This document shows, in pieces, positions 44,042 through 54,336 of a stretch of DNA of 64,000 nt. This stretch comes from Deinococcus sp. JMULE3. GTDB lineage: Bacteria; Deinococcota; Deinococci; Deinococcales; Deinococcaceae. The stretch lies in the NCBI RefSeq assembly GCF_013337115.1, contig NZ_SGWE01000004.1:620001-684000 (forward strand), given 5' to 3'. Below the pieces are notes generated by a model, which ran no database searches, was not told the DNA's origin, and saw only the letters and a list, made by a program, of their open reading frames with translations. Positions within the stretch are counted from its first letter, which is position 1, and each line of letters opens with the position of its first letter. Position numbers and translations under genes: made by a program.

Positions 44042-44485
44042 ATGCGGCACCCCCCCACGGCACTGAGGCGCACGCCCGAGGAAGTTCGGGACATTCACCT
44101 CAGTTACGCCCGGCCTGACCTGCGTTTCTTCTCGGCGGGGGCATGTCACGTGCTGGCGTTCGCGTTTCTGGAACGGTACCCACGCGCGGGTTTTCGGCCG
44201 CGGTTCATCTGCCCGGCGGCGGGATTCCACGGAGCGCACGTGTACGTCTCCGACGGCAGAATGGCGTTCGACGCGCAGGGGTACGTGGCAGAGGATGAGC
44301 TGCTCGGCGCGCACCGCCGGGCCTTGCAGGCGGAGCAGCCCGAGTGGCTGGCCGACGTGACGGACGTTCAGGTGCCCCTGGCCGAGTTCTGCGCCGGGAA
44401 CAATCACCGGGCTCCCTGGGATTTTCCGGGGAACGTGTGGGAGCGCGCGCTGGCATACCTGCAGACGTTCCCGGCCCCTGTCTGA
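44042..44485 (+). CDS. Hypothetical protein with Cys-His-Asp pattern
   Basis: 147 residues, not assigned. The motif [15 protein letters not shown] (C35), then [12 protein letters not shown] (H63, H66) and AFDAQGY (D77) give a Cys...His...Asp order as in papain-like or transglutaminase-like folds, and the text resembles small phage- and bacterium-encoded proteins of that kind. It lacks a signal peptide. ATG 44042 follows TACGCT (44030-44035) by 6 nt. Divergent from the ABC ATPase gene. Enzymatic function is a guess. Confidence 0.6.
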   Translation: MRHPPTALRRTPEEVRDIHLSYARPDLRFFSAGACHVLAFAFLERYPRAGFRPRFICPAAGFHGAHVYVSDGRMAFDAQGYVAEDELLGAHRRALQAEQPEWLADVTDVQVPLAEFCAGNNHRAPWDFPGNVWERALAYLQTFPAPV

Positions 44486-44562
44486 CCTGGGAGGTCGCCT
44501 CGGAGCTGTTCAACTGTGCATCACGCACGTTCGCCCGGCCGATACGTCATGATGTGGGCATC

Positions 44563-45387
44563 ATGGAATCGCTGTGGTTGATGATCACGAACCTGGGTCG
44601 TGACGAGGTGTTCATCGTGGTGCTGGCGCTGTTCACGTGGCTGGTGAGGCCGCAGGGTGGGCGGGAGCTGGGCGTGGCGTTCGCCCTGAGTTACCTGCTG
44701 AATTCCGCGCTGAAGTACGGCCTGAACCTGCCGCGTCCCTTCACGAACGATCCGTCGGTGGCGTCCGAGGCGGCGCGGGCGACGGCGGGCGGCCCGGGCC
44801 TGCCGAGCGGGCACTCGCAGATGAGCGCGACGCTGTGGCTGGGGATCGCGGCGCAGCTGCGCTCGACGGTCTTCACGGTGTTCGCCGCCGTGCTGGTGGC
44901 GGTGATCGCGGCGTCGCGCCTGCTGTTGAACGTGCACTACCCCAGTGACGTGGTGGTGGGCCTGCTGCTGGGCGTTGGATTCGCGCTGCTGGCGGCGCGC
45001 GTGCACTTCCCGCAGGCGGGGGCGCTGCGCTGGGGCGTTCCGACGGCGCTGCTGGTCGTCGCGGCGCTGATTCCGGCGGGTGCCCCGCGGGAGTTCGGGA
45101 CGGGCCTGGGGCTGCTAGCGGGCTTCTGGGCGGCGCGGCCCACCTTCGCCCCGCCGCGTGACTGGGCCGGGCGCGTGATCGTGGCGGTGCTGGGTCTGGT
45201 GATGGTGTTCGCGGTGTACTTCGCGCTGGGCGCGCTGCCGCAGGAACTCAAGGACATGGGCGTGGTGCGCGCCCTGCGGTACGGTCTGCTGGTGCTGGTC
45301 GCGACCGAGGGTGTGCCGCTGGCGCTGCGCCGCTGGCTGCCTGCCCAGGTGGGTGCCGCGCAGGGGGCGCCGCAGGTCGTACACTGA
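44563..45387 (+). CDS. PAP2-family phosphatase, membrane-bound
   Basis: 274 residues with six or more membrane helices. Three phosphatase signatures: KYGLNLPRP (KX6RP) near 49-57, PSGHS near 84-88 and [16 protein letters not shown] (SRX5HX3D) near 122. Likely acts on undecaprenyl pyrophosphate, phosphatidic acid or a related lipid phosphate at the outer membrane face. ATG 44563 is used; an in-frame GTG 9 nt earlier is possible. Confidence 0.88.
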   Translation: MESLWLMITNLGRDEVFIVVLALFTWLVRPQGGRELGVAFALSYLLNSALKYGLNLPRPFTNDPSVASEAARATAGGPGLPSGHSQMSATLWLGIAAQLRSTVFTVFAAVLVAVIAASRLLLNVHYPSDVVVGLLLGVGFALLAARVHFPQAGALRWGVPTALLVVAALIPAGAPREFGTGLGLLAGFWAARPTFAPPRDWAGRVIVAVLGLVMVFAVYFALGALPQELKDMGVVRALRYGLLVLVATEGVPLALRRWLPAQVGAAQGAPQVVH

Positions 45388-45405
45388 CGGTCATCAGACC
45401 AGTGC

Positions 45406-45429
45406 GGGGCAGGTCGGACCTGCCCCTTT
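45406..45429 (+). terminator. Rho-independent terminator after PAP2 gene
   Basis: GGGGCAGG / CCTGCCCC stem with a 5-nt loop followed by TTTGTTCTT. Confidence 0.75.
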
Positions 45430-45513
45430 GTTCTTCCCGGATAGTCGTTGTCACGTCCTTTCGCCGCCCTGTTCGATTCTGTCCTGCGCTGCCGCGCCCC
45501 GTGGAGGCTCCCC

Positions 45514-46200
45514 ATGAACCGACGCTCCCTGCCTGCCGCCCTGCTGCTCGTCACGCCCCTGCTGGCCGGGGTCGCCGCGCTGGCCCAGACCACACCGGCA
45601 CCGACCACACCTGCCACCCTGAAGGCCGGCCCGGCCGACCTCACGCGGGGCGAGGCCATCGCCGCCAGTTGCAGCGGCTGCCACGGCCCAACCGGCCGCG
45701 CCCCCGTCCTGAAGGGCGAACCCGCCGCACAGATCCAGAACGCACTGCTGGCCTTCCGCAACGGCACGCGCCGCAACGGCACCATGCAGGGCGTCGCGTC
45801 GCGCCTGAGTGACCAGGACATCGTGGACGTCGCCGCGTTCTACGCCGGACCACCCGCTGCGCCCGCACCCGCCACGCCGCCCGCACCCAGCACCCCCACG
45901 CCTGCTGCCCCCGTCACGGCGCCCGGCGCACTGGGCCGCACCCTCTACCTGGAGGGCGCCCCGTCCCGCGACGTGCTGGCCTGCGCGGTCTGCCACGGCG
46001 AGGACGGCAAGGGTGCGGACGCCGTGGGCATCCCGGCCATCGCGGGCCTGAGTGCCGCCAGCGTCCTGGAGACCCTCAAGGCGTACCACGCGATGCCGCC
46101 CGTGGGCATCGCCTACCCCGACGCCATGCGGATCGCCGTCAAGCCGCTGTCGGACGCGGACATGAGCGCCGTTGCCCAGTTCGTCGCCACGTTGAAGTAG
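45514..46200 (+). CDS. Di-haem c-type cytochrome, exported
   Basis: 228 residues with a signal peptide (about 1-25, cleavage near ALAQ). Two class I cytochrome c domains, with CSGCH at 53-57 and CAVCH near 157-161, are joined by a Pro/Ala-rich linker (about 112-135). Distal Met candidates lie near GTMQGV and YPDAMRI. A periplasmic electron carrier, similar to subunits of oxidase or dehydrogenase complexes. ATG 45514 has GGAGG 8 nt upstream; earlier in-frame starts lack this. Confidence 0.9.
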   Translation: MNRRSLPAALLLVTPLLAGVAALAQTTPAPTTPATLKAGPADLTRGEAIAASCSGCHGPTGRAPVLKGEPAAQIQNALLAFRNGTRRNGTMQGVASRLSDQDIVDVAAFYAGPPAAPAPATPPAPSTPTPAAPVTAPGALGRTLYLEGAPSRDVLACAVCHGEDGKGADAVGIPAIAGLSAASVLETLKAYHAMPPVGIAYPDAMRIAVKPLSDADMSAVAQFVATLK

Positions 46201-46233
46201 CCCCCTGCCGGCTCCGTCCGGGTGCCCGGTTCC

Positions 46234-46367
46234 TACGGATTCCGTCTGTTTCGTGAACAGATCGGAACACCACCGATCTGTTCACTCCACGCCCGGAACC
46301 CGTTTTTCTCCTCCTCGCGTCCGCTCGGGTTGAAAGTTTCTTGCAAACCTTTCAACCGGAGTCCGTA
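46234..46367 (-). mobile_element. MITE copy 4 (134 bp)
   Basis: Opposite orientation to copies 1-3: TACGGATTCCG at the left, CGGAGTCCGTA at the right. The right flank TCA is the TGA stop of the HNH gene; the left flank reads TCC, so one copy of the duplication has mutated. It lies between convergent genes. Confidence 0.8.
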
Positions 46368-46694
46368 TCAGCGCACCCGGACGGCTTTCGTGGCGGGCTG
46401 CGTGCGGAGCCAGCGCACGAAACGCTGCACGTCCTCGTGCCCACGCAGCGCGGTGAGGTCGCGGTACTCACGGGCGAGTTCCACGTTCGAGAAGGTCCGG
46501 TGCAGGAACTTGTGGCACGGACTGCACAGCATCGCGGTGGGGAGGTCCGTGACGCGCAGACCCTGGCGCCTCCCCTGCGAGCGGGGCAGCAGGTGGTGCT
46601 CGGTCAGCTGCGGCACGGCGCGTTCGCACAGCGCGCAGGTGGGTGCCTCGCGGGGCGGCGGAGGCCAGGTGGACTCGGGCTGGCGGCGGGCCAT
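46368..46694 (-). CDS. HNH-nuclease-like zinc protein
   Basis: 108 residues. CxxC at 20-23 and CxxCH at 57-61 form a zinc site; H33-H34 in [10 protein letters not shown] and H65/N70 in [10 protein letters not shown] fit the HNH catalytic layout. Small stand-alone proteins of this type occur in many bacteria without known targets. ATG 46694 follows TATCCT (46704-46709) by 9 nt. Its stop codon abuts MITE copy 4. Confidence 0.75.
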   Translation of the reverse strand: MARRQPESTWPPPPREAPTCALCERAVPQLTEHHLLPRSQGRRQGLRVTDLPTAMLCSPCHKFLHRTFSNVELAREYRDLTALRGHEDVQRFVRWLRTQPATKAVRVR

Positions 46695-46712
46695 GACCCG
46701 CCCAGGATAGAC

Positions 46713-46746
46713 GCGACCCCCGGCGGGTCACTGCGCCGGGGGTCGC
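46713..46746 (-). terminator. Terminator hairpin after DUF1517 gene
   Basis: GCGACCCCCGGCG pairs perfectly with CGCCGGGGGTCGC (13 bp) in the gap between the DUF1517 stop and the HNH promoter. Confidence 0.7.
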
Positions 46747-46758
46747 AATGTCCGTGAC

Positions 46759-47730
46759 CTACAGGCGGGTCAGGCTGGGGTACTTCTGGATGGCCTCGTC
46801 CTCCGAGAGGAACTCGCCGGGCGCGTCGGGGCTCCAGACGACGTCCGCGCGGATCAGGTCGCCCGGCGCGACGCTGCTGATGGCGCTCAGGGCCGCGCGG
46901 GCCTCCTGCGCGGTGGTGACCCCGGCGGGGGGCAGGGCCGCGAGGGCGTGCGCGGCGACCATGATCGTCACGGCGAGGTACTGGTCGCTGGGGTCCGCCT
47001 TGAAGGTGTAGTCGTCGCGGTGCTGGTAACCGCTGTTCGGGTCCCTGTTCTGGTAGTTGCTGGTGGTCTGCTCGGTGAACGCCGCGCGGGCCTCGGTGGC
47101 CCAGGCGCCCACCTGGCTGTCGGCGGTGCTGGCTGAACCCTGGGCGCGCTGCACGGTGCCGTACACCCAGCGGTCCGGGTGGCGCAGCGCGACCAGCGCG
47201 GCTTCCTGCAGCATCCGGGCCAGGCCCTCGTTCGTGTCGGGGTCGCCGGTCTGCGCGACGCGTTGCAGGGCGCGCTTGACCTCGTCTCCCTCGGCCAGGA
47301 GGAGCTGCACGCTGACCGCCTGCGCGGTGCCGCTGACGCTGCTCAGGCCGCGCACGCCGCCGCCCAGGCTGCGGCGCATGGTCATCACGACGGCGAAGAT
47401 CACCACACCGAAGATGATCAGCCCGACCAGGCCGAAGCCGCCGCCGCCCGTGCTGTACCCGTAGCCGCCGCCGTACCCGCCGTTGTTGATGATGACCGGG
47501 CCGCTGTACCCGCCCCCGTAGCCCCCGCCGTAACTGCCTCCGCGTGAGGAACTGCCGCCGCTGTACCCGCCGCCCGAACTGGACCCGCCGGAACTGCCCG
47601 AGCTGCGCCCACCGAAACCGCCGCCCGACTGGGCGTGCGCGACCGGGGCGAACAGGGCGGTCAGGAGCAGCAGCAGGGCCGCGAGCAGCAGCGCGCGGCG
47701 GGAGGCGACGCCAGGGTGGGCTGTGGTCAT
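46759..47730 (-). CDS. DUF1517 family membrane-anchored protein
   Basis: 323 residues: signal peptide (1-33), Gly/Ser/Tyr-rich low-complexity stretch (about 35-97), one membrane helix (about 100-118) and a DUF1517-type cytoplasmic or periplasmic domain with [21 protein letters not shown] and REAFTEQT-like [13 protein letters not shown] segments. Similar proteins occur in plants and cyanobacteria; function unknown. ATG 47730 follows TAGACT (47736-47741) by 5 nt. Confidence 0.8.
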   Translation of the reverse strand: MTTAHPGVASRRALLLAALLLLLTALFAPVAHAQSGGGFGGRSSGSSGGSSSGGGYSGGSSSRGGSYGGGYGGGYSGPVIINNGGYGGGYGYSTGGGGFGLVGLIIFGVVIFAVVMTMRRSLGGGVRGLSSVSGTAQAVSVQLLLAEGDEVKRALQRVAQTGDPDTNEGLARMLQEAALVALRHPDRWVYGTVQRAQGSASTADSQVGAWATEARAAFTEQTTSNYQNRDPNSGYQHRDDYTFKADPSDQYLAVTIMVAAHALAALPPAGVTTAQEARAALSAISSVAPGDLIRADVVWSPDAPGEFLSEDEAIQKYPSLTRL

Positions 47731-47818
47731 GCGTCAGTCTACGGGGCGCGTGCCGGAGGCGTCCCTGCACGCTTCCTTCACGCCGGGGCGCGGCGGGGGC
47801 GGGCGGTACACTGCGGGG

Positions 47819-48181
47819 ATGAACGTGATCACCCTGACCGCCGACGCCTGGGAGACCTTCCTGGCCGGACTGTATGAACGCGACGACCGCCTGGACCTGC
47901 GCCAGGACGCAGAGACGTACGCGCGGGACGAGGTGGTGGACGCCTGGGTCATGAGCGGGCACGCCGAGGCGCTGCGCAGCGCCGATCTGGACGGGGACGT
48001 GTGGGGCACCCTTGAGGACATCGACGAGACCGCAGGGGACGAGGAGGAGGCCTGGGCGAAGATCCGCGCGTTCTACCTGGAGCGCGGCTGCGTGCTCGTG
48101 CAGGTGCAGGGCTACGACGAGCCGGAGGACTGGATCCTGACCGAGGCGCTGGCCCGCCGCCTGGGCCTGACGCCCGCCTGA
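47819..48181 (+). CDS. Hypothetical acidic protein
   Basis: 120 residues, strongly acidic (DGDVWGTLEDIDETAGDEEEAW), no signal or membrane segment, not recognised. ATG 47819 has a clear TACACT box (47807-47812) 6 nt upstream. Divergent from the DUF1517 gene. Confidence 0.6.
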   Translation: MNVITLTADAWETFLAGLYERDDRLDLRQDAETYARDEVVDAWVMSGHAEALRSADLDGDVWGTLEDIDETAGDEEEAWAKIRAFYLERGCVLVQVQGYDEPEDWILTEALARRLGLTPA

Positions 48182-48278
48182 GAACCGGCCTGCACTCTGG
48201 CCCGTGTCTCAGGAAGCCCTGAACGCCGTGTAAATCGCGCCTCATCCTGCACAGATGAGGGGGCGTAGGCTGGCTCTC

Positions 48279-48803
48279 ATGAAAAGCGACCGTCATTTTC
48301 CCGTGAAACGCCTGCTCGCGCTCGGTGCCCTGGTCGGCGCCGGCGCGTACTACTTCAGCCGTGAACAGAACCGCCGCGCCCTGGACGCCAAACTGGCCGA
48401 ACTGGGCCTGAAGGACGCCGCGCACGACGTCGGCGAGAGCGTCACGAAGGGCTGGGAGAAGACCAAGGAGGCCGCCAAGGACGCCGGGGCGGTCATCGCC
48501 GACAAGGCGGGCGAGGTCAAGGACGCCGCCGCCGGTGGCGCGCAGGCTGCCGCCGACAAGGTCAAGGAAGTCGCCGGTGACGTGAAGGACGCCGTGCAGG
48601 GCGCCGCCGACAAGGCTGGGGACGCCGCGAAGGACGTGGCAGGCACCGCCAGCGACAGGGCCGCCGACCTAAAGGCCGCCGCGCAGGACAAGGCCGCCGA
48701 GGTCAAGGCGGACGCTCAGGCCAAGGTCGCCGAGGCGAAGGCCGACGTGCAGAAGGCCGCGAACGACGTCAAGGGCGCGGCCCGCGACGCGAAGAAATCC
48801 TGA
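48279..48803 (+). CDS. LEA-like helical repeat protein
   Basis: 174 residues. A short N-terminal hydrophobic helix (about 8-25) anchors or exports it; residues 45-174 are Ala/Lys/Asp/Glu-rich imperfect 11-mers (KDAGAVIADKAGEVKDAA...), the group 3 LEA pattern linked to desiccation tolerance. Deinococcus species are known to carry LEA-family proteins that aid drying survival; membership here is by pattern. ATG 48279 follows TAGGCT (48266-48271) by 7 nt. A strong terminator follows. Confidence 0.8.
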   Translation: MKSDRHFPVKRLLALGALVGAGAYYFSREQNRRALDAKLAELGLKDAAHDVGESVTKGWEKTKEAAKDAGAVIADKAGEVKDAAAGGAQAAADKVKEVAGDVKDAVQGAADKAGDAAKDVAGTASDRAADLKAAAQDKAAEVKADAQAKVAEAKADVQKAANDVKGAARDAKKS

Positions 48804-48816
48804 TCGACCACAGCAG

Positions 48817-48847
48817 GAACGCCCCGCCTTCAATTGGCGGGGCGTTC
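48817..48847 (+). terminator. Terminator hairpin of LEA-like gene
   Basis: GAACGCCCCGCC pairs with GGCGGGGCGTTC (12 bp, perfect). MITE copy 5 starts 3 nt beyond it. Confidence 0.75.
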
Positions 48848-48850
48848 TCA

Positions 48851-48982
48851 TACGGGTTCCGTTTGTTTCGTTAACAACCCGGAACGACACCGGGTTGCCA
48901 ACTCCACGCCCGGAACCCGGTTCTCTCCTGCTCGCTCCGCTCGGGTTGAAAGATTTTGCAAACCTTTAAACCGGAGTCCGTA
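48851..48982 (-). mobile_element. MITE copy 5 (132 bp)
   Basis: Same orientation as copy 4. Left flank TCA, right flank CCA, so the duplication is imperfect. Left end has drifted to TACGGGTTCCG. It sits between the LEA-like gene's terminator and the convergent M42 peptidase gene. Confidence 0.8.
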
Positions 48983-48996
48983 CCATATGGAACTGC

Positions 48997-50046
48997 TCAG
49001 CGGCGGGTGAAGTCCGCCTGAGCGGGCAGGCGTTCCAGCCACGCGGCGATGATGTCCGTGCAGGCCTTCACGTCCCGCTCGTCGACCATCTCGTTCGGGG
49101 AGTGCATGTAACGGTTGGGGATGCTGACCACGGCGGTCGGCACGCCGGCACGCACCAGGGTCAGGGCGTCGGCGTCCGTGCCGGAGTAGCGGCCCGAGGC
49201 GCTCAGCGTGAACGGCACGTCGGCCTCGCGGGCCGCGTCGGTCATCTGGCGGGTCAGGACGGGGCTGACCATCGGGCTGACGGTCAGGTTCGCGCCGGAC
49301 CCGAAGGGCACCACGCCGTACTTCTTCTCACTCACGCCGGGCTGCTTGGTCTCGTGGGTGACGTCCACGGCGACGCCCGCGACGGGGTTCAGGTGGTACC
49401 CGCCGAGCTGCGCGCCGAAACAGCCGATCTCCTCCTGGCTGGTACCGACGGCCACCACGCGGTACGGGAGGTTCTTCCCGGCGACGGCGCGCAGGGCTTC
49501 GAGCACGATGAACGCGCCCACGCGGTTGTCCAGCGCGCGGCCCACGACGCGCGTGCCGACCATGATGGGGCCCTGCTCGATCACGGCGTACGTGCCGACC
49601 GGCACCTGCTCGGTGACCTCCTCCCTGGTCAGGCCCAGGTCGATCCACAGGTCCTCGATCCGGCTGGCCTTGGTGCGTTCGTCGGCGTCCATGACGTGAA
49701 TGGCTTTCTTGCCGATCACGCCGATCAGGTCCCCGCCGGGCGCGAGCACGCGGATGCGCTGCCCGACGAGCACCTGCGGGTCCCAGCCGCCGACCGGCAG
49801 GACACTCAGGAAGCCCTCGTCCCCCACGTGCGAGACGATCAGGCCGATCTCGTCCAGGTGGCCCATCAGGGCGACGGCGGGGGCACCTTCGGGGCCGACC
49901 TCGGCGTACACGTTGCCGTAGTGGTCCTCGTGCGTGCGGGCGAAGGTGGCGGCCTCAGCGAGCCAGACGTCGGCGGCGCGGCGTTCCAGGCCGCTGGGCG
50001 CGGCGGCGTCCAGAAGCTTGAACAGGAATTCACGGTTGATAGTCAC
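48997..50046 (-). CDS. M42-family metallo-aminopeptidase
   Basis: 349 residues. Zinc/cobalt site elements: MGHLDEIGLIV near 60-70, the RALDNRVGAFI segment near 178 (bridging Asp), SQEEIGCFGA near 211 (catalytic Glu pair), AVDVTHETK near 235 and a C-terminal HSPNE near 320. Likely a cytoplasmic self-assembling peptidase that trims short peptides; endoglucanase-type labels for this family are outdated. GTG 50046 is chosen because TAGACT (50054-50059) ends 7 nt before it. Confidence 0.9.
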   Translation of the reverse strand: MTINREFLFKLLDAAAPSGLERRAADVWLAEAATFARTHEDHYGNVYAEVGPEGAPAVALMGHLDEIGLIVSHVGDEGFLSVLPVGGWDPQVLVGQRIRVLAPGGDLIGVIGKKAIHVMDADERTKASRIEDLWIDLGLTREEVTEQVPVGTYAVIEQGPIMVGTRVVGRALDNRVGAFIVLEALRAVAGKNLPYRVVAVGTSQEEIGCFGAQLGGYHLNPVAGVAVDVTHETKQPGVSEKKYGVVPFGSGANLTVSPMVSPVLTRQMTDAAREADVPFTLSASGRYSGTDADALTLVRAGVPTAVVSIPNRYMHSPNEMVDERDVKACTDIIAAWLERLPAQADFTRR

Positions 50047-50053
50047 GCCCGCG

Positions 50054-50059
50054 AGTCTA
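50054..50059 (-). promoter_or_regulatory. TANNNT box (TAGACT) of M42 peptidase gene
   Basis: TAGACT on the minus strand, 7 nt before GTG 50046; decides the start in a frame that is open further upstream. Confidence 0.55.
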
Positions 50060-50141
50060 CGCCCGGCATCGGGGTCACCGACATTCATCCCGGACACAGT
50101 GTGCCCCGCACGCCGCAGCTGACCACGGGTCATGATCCACA

Positions 50142-50546
50142 ATGCAGGTGTTCATGCCGGACGCCCCCTCTTTCACCGACAGCCCCGACATCCAGGTCCG
50201 CGTGGAGGTGCTGTTCATGCCCTCGCACAGCCAGCCGGGTCGGCTGGTGTTCGCGTACATCATCCACATCGAGAACCGCAGCGACCAGACCTGGAAGCTC
50301 CTGGCGCGCCACTGGGACATCGTGGACGGCCTGGGCCGCGAGACCAGCGTGGACGGCGAGGGCGTCGTCGGCGAGCAGCCGGTCCTGCCGCCCGGCGGGT
50401 CGTTCACGTACGACTCGTTCGTGACGCTGGAGGCCGCGCCCGGCCACATGGGCGGCCATTACGTCATGCAGGACGCCTGGGGCGCGCGGGCGCGGGTGCC
50501 GATCGCGCCGTTCATGCTCGCCGAACCGGGCCGCACCCTGAACTGA
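50142..50546 (+). CDS. apaG: ApaG / DUF525 family protein
   Basis: 134-residue beta-sandwich protein. VLFMPSHSQPGRLVFAYIIHIENRSDQTWKLLARHWDIVDG spans the diagnostic ApaG region, with GEGVVGEQPVLPPGGSFTYDSF and MGGHYVM following. Bacterial ApaG has no settled activity; it is often linked to cation homeostasis or nucleotide binding. ATG 50142 or 50154 could be the start. Confidence 0.88.
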   Translation: MQVFMPDAPSFTDSPDIQVRVEVLFMPSHSQPGRLVFAYIIHIENRSDQTWKLLARHWDIVDGLGRETSVDGEGVVGEQPVLPPGGSFTYDSFVTLEAAPGHMGGHYVMQDAWGARARVPIAPFMLAEPGRTLN

Positions 50547-50619
50547 GCCGGACTCGCCGAACTGAGCACCAGAGCGAGCAGGAGGGAAAAGGGTTCCAAG
50601 TGATTCCAAGACATTCTGA

Positions 50620-50752
50620 TACGGATTCCGTCTGTTTCGTTGACAGATCGGAACACCACCGATCTGCCAACTCCACGTCCGGAACCCGTTTCTCTCCTCC
50701 TCGCATCCGCTCGGGTTGAAAGATTTTGCAAACCTTTCAACCGGAGTCCGTA
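50620..50752 (-). mobile_element. MITE copy 6 (133 bp), TSD TGA
   Basis: TACGGATTCCG / CGGAGTCCGTA with perfect TGA duplications at 50617-50619 and 50753-50755. Located between the apaG and dusA 3' ends; here the target is not a gene's stop codon. Confidence 0.85.
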
Positions 50753-50755
50753 TGA

Positions 50756-50917
50756 GTCGCCCGGTGGCCCCCTCACCCTTCCGTCGCTTCGCTCCTCAGC
50801 TGCGCCGCTCTGCGAGTCCCTCCCTCTCTGCTCCGCAGCTCTCCGAGTCCCACAGGGGGAGAGGGGACAACGGAACGCGATCCCGCTGGAAGCAAATCAA
50901 TTTATTCCCGGATGAAT
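50756..50917. other. Intergenic, no gene seen
   Basis: 162 bp of C/T-rich sequence between MITE copy 6 and the dusA stop, with an A/T-rich tail (AAATCAATTTATTCCC). No frame or clean terminator is supported. Confidence 0.5.
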
Positions 50918-51963
<1,046 letters not shown>

Positions 51964-52024
51964 CAGCCCGTCAGTGTACGCCGCGCCCCCCGCCCCCAAC
52001 CGTGAGACGGGTATCCTGCCCGCG

Positions 52025-52825
52025 ATGCTCCTGACGTCCTCTCCCCTGCCCGGCTGGCCGGACGCCCGCCCACTGGGCAGCGTGCGCATTCAGGCGGCGG
52101 CGGGGCTGCTCCTGCCGCACGACGGTGGCCCGGTGGCCGACCTGCGGGATCAGCCGGAGCGCTGGGCGCTGCTGACGGGCGTGGCGGCGGCGCTGCGACG
52201 GGGCGTGCCGGTGCTGGGCTGGGGCAGCGGGGCGGCGTTGCTGGGCCGCGCACTGGGCGCCGCGATTCATAGATCAGAGGGGGGCCTGGAGTGGGCGGCC
52301 CTGCCGCGCGGCGCCGTGACCCACGACTGGGTGGGCGAGGTGCCGCGCCACTGGACGCACGGGCGCGCGGTGGCCTGGGCGGACCCGGAGCTGCCGGATG
52401 AGGTTCGGCTGGCCTTCCTGGCGGCGCTGCCCGGCTGGGCGGACCGCACGCCCGGCTCCCCGCTGGAGGAGGTGGGGGGCGTGCCCGCACTGGCGGCAGT
52501 CGTGACCGAGTTCTACGCCCGCGCGCGCCGGGACCCGCTGCTGGGGCCGGTGTTCGCGGCGCACGTTCAGGACTGGCCCGCGCACCTGGGGCGCGTCACG
52601 GCGTTCTGGGTGACGCTGCTGGGCGGCGCCGCGGACCTCGCCCCGTGGCGGGGGAACCTGAACGCAGCTCACGCGGGGCTGGGCGTGCGGGGCGAGCACC
52701 TGCGGGCGTGGCTGACGCTGTGGGAGGCGACGGCGCGTGACCTCCTGCCCGCACCGGCCGCCGACCTGCTGACGGCCAGGGCGCGGGCGATGGGGGCGCG
52801 GCTGGGTGGCCGTCAGCGGGCGTAG
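52025..52825 (+). CDS. Degenerate class I amidotransferase-like domain fused to group III truncated haemoglobin
   Basis: 266 residues. Residues 1-130 resemble a class I glutamine amidotransferase ([32 protein letters not shown]), but the nucleophile position is G67 in VLGWGSG instead of Cys, so it is inactive as an amidotransferase. Residues 150-262 match truncated haemoglobin group III: Y164 at B10 in [18 protein letters not shown], and proximal His candidate H216 in NAAHAGL. ATG 52025 follows TATCCT (52012-52017) by 7 nt. The 3' end overlaps the convergent LysM gene by 13 nt. Confidence 0.75.
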   Translation: MLLTSSPLPGWPDARPLGSVRIQAAAGLLLPHDGGPVADLRDQPERWALLTGVAAALRRGVPVLGWGSGAALLGRALGAAIHRSEGGLEWAALPRGAVTHDWVGEVPRHWTHGRAVAWADPELPDEVRLAFLAALPGWADRTPGSPLEEVGGVPALAAVVTEFYARARRDPLLGPVFAAHVQDWPAHLGRVTAFWVTLLGGAADLAPWRGNLNAAHAGLGVRGEHLRAWLTLWEATARDLLPAPAADLLTARARAMGARLGGRQRA

Positions 52826-54123
52826 CGGCGCCCGGTGTAGTTCGTGAACACCCCGATGCCGTAACTGACGCGCCGCACGCTGTCCAGCACGGCGCGGCCG
52901 TTCCAGGCGATTCCGGCGCTGCTGCCCCCGTCGAGCAGCAGGGCGTCGCGCACGCCCAGGCGCAGCAGCAGCTTGCCCATCTCGGTGGTGGTGAGTTTCG
53001 CGTGCGTGCTGACGAGGACGAGGTCGCGGTTGCTGACCAGCCCCACGGCGCTGCGCGCGGCGCGGCCGAACAGGGCCGGATCGCGGAACGCGGTGCTGTA
53101 GCGCGTGACGACCTGCCCGCCGCTGAGGATGCGCGGCCCGGTGGCGATCACGGTTTCCATGCCGGTCCAGGTGGTGTCCAGCGGGCGGCCCAGCAGCGCC
53201 GTGGCGCTGGGACGGATCGCGGCGCGGTTGTCGGGCGTGATGGCGAGGGCCTGCGGGATGCGCCCCCAGGTGAGCAGCCGCCCCTGCATGACGATGTCCC
53301 CGGCGGGCGCGAAGGACTGCGGGTGGAAGTAACTGCCGTTCACGAGCACGCGCGCGCCGCTGCGCCGGGCGAGTTCCCCGACCCGCGCGCCGGAATTGAA
53401 CACCAGCGCCCGCCCTGGCAGCACCGGGGCGACCAGCGTGCTGCGCCAGCGCAGGTCCACGTTCGCGATCTGCATGGGCACGTTCAGAGGCGTCAGGCGT
53501 TTGAAGGTCACGGGGTCACGCTGCGGTTTCGGTGGGATCGGGACGGGCACCCGGGACGGCACGAGCAGTTTCTTGCCGGGCACGATGTGCTTGAAGCTGC
53601 CCAGGCCGTTCAGGCGGCGCAGGTCGTCCACGCTCAGGCGGTAGCGGGCGGCCAGGGCCTGCGGGGTGTCCTTCACGCCGACGCGCACGTAGCGGTACAC
53701 CACGCGGACCTCGGTGGTGGGGGCGGGGCGTGCGGCCGTGCGGGGCGGGATCTTCAGGACCTGCCCGACCGCGAGCGCCGTGCCCTTCAGGCTGTTCCCG
53801 GCCTGCAGCGCGCGGACGCTCACGCCGTAGCGCGCGCCGATGGCACTCAGGGTGTCGCCCTTCTTCACGGTGTACCGGCCCTGCCCCGACGCGCTGGCGG
53901 GCGCCGGGGTGGACGCGGCGGCCCCGACGAGGCGCAGCACCTGACCGACGCGGATCACGTCACTTTTCAGGCCGTTGATGCGGCGGATCTCCGCGACGCT
54001 GACCCCGGTACGGGTCGCGATACGGAACAGCGTGTCCCCGGACTTCACCTGCACGCTGGCCGGAACCGCGTACGCCGCCGGAGCCAGACCGGACAGCAGG
54101 AGAAGGAGGATCGTTCGCCGCAT
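52813..54123 (-). CDS. Secreted LysM protein with phosphodiester glycosidase-like (DUF2233/NAGPA) domain
   Basis: 436 residues. Signal peptide (about 1-20), three LysM peptidoglycan-binding modules (about 25-68, 84-130 and 140-190) and a C-terminal DUF2233/NAGPA-type domain (about 210-430) with VNGSYFHPQSFAPAGD and the catalytic-region LLLDGGSSAGIAWNG. Probably acts on a phosphodiester or glycan at the cell surface. ATG 54123 is preferred over GTG 54141. It overlaps the globin-fusion gene by 13 nt tail to tail. Confidence 0.82.
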   Translation of the reverse strand: MRRTILLLLLSGLAPAAYAVPASVQVKSGDTLFRIATRTGVSVAEIRRINGLKSDVIRVGQVLRLVGAAASTPAPASASGQGRYTVKKGDTLSAIGARYGVSVRALQAGNSLKGTALAVGQVLKIPPRTAARPAPTTEVRVVYRYVRVGVKDTPQALAARYRLSVDDLRRLNGLGSFKHIVPGKKLLVPSRVPVPIPPKPQRDPVTFKRLTPLNVPMQIANVDLRWRSTLVAPVLPGRALVFNSGARVGELARRSGARVLVNGSYFHPQSFAPAGDIVMQGRLLTWGRIPQALAITPDNRAAIRPSATALLGRPLDTTWTGMETVIATGPRILSGGQVVTRYSTAFRDPALFGRAARSAVGLVSNRDLVLVSTHAKLTTTEMGKLLLRLGVRDALLLDGGSSAGIAWNGRAVLDSVRRVSYGIGVFTNYTGRRYAR

Positions 54124-54336
54124 GAGGTCACACCTGATCACAGTTGCCCCCCGTGGTCATGAACTGAACCTGACGTGACGTTCATGCCCGCCACACGCGC
54201 CGGAACGACCGCAGCCCCCTCGTCCTCCCGCGCCGCAGCACGCGGGGTTCCGACCGTCACGCTGACGCGGGGTGCCCTTCATGAACCGGTCAGGTGGGTG
54301 ACTGCGGGCCGGGCACCCAGCCTCAGGGACCGGGGT
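54124..54336. other. Intergenic gap, no gene supported
   Basis: 213 bp between the LysM gene start and the membrane protein gene end. GC-rich, with no frame, repeat or clear terminator that I can support. Confidence 0.45.
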
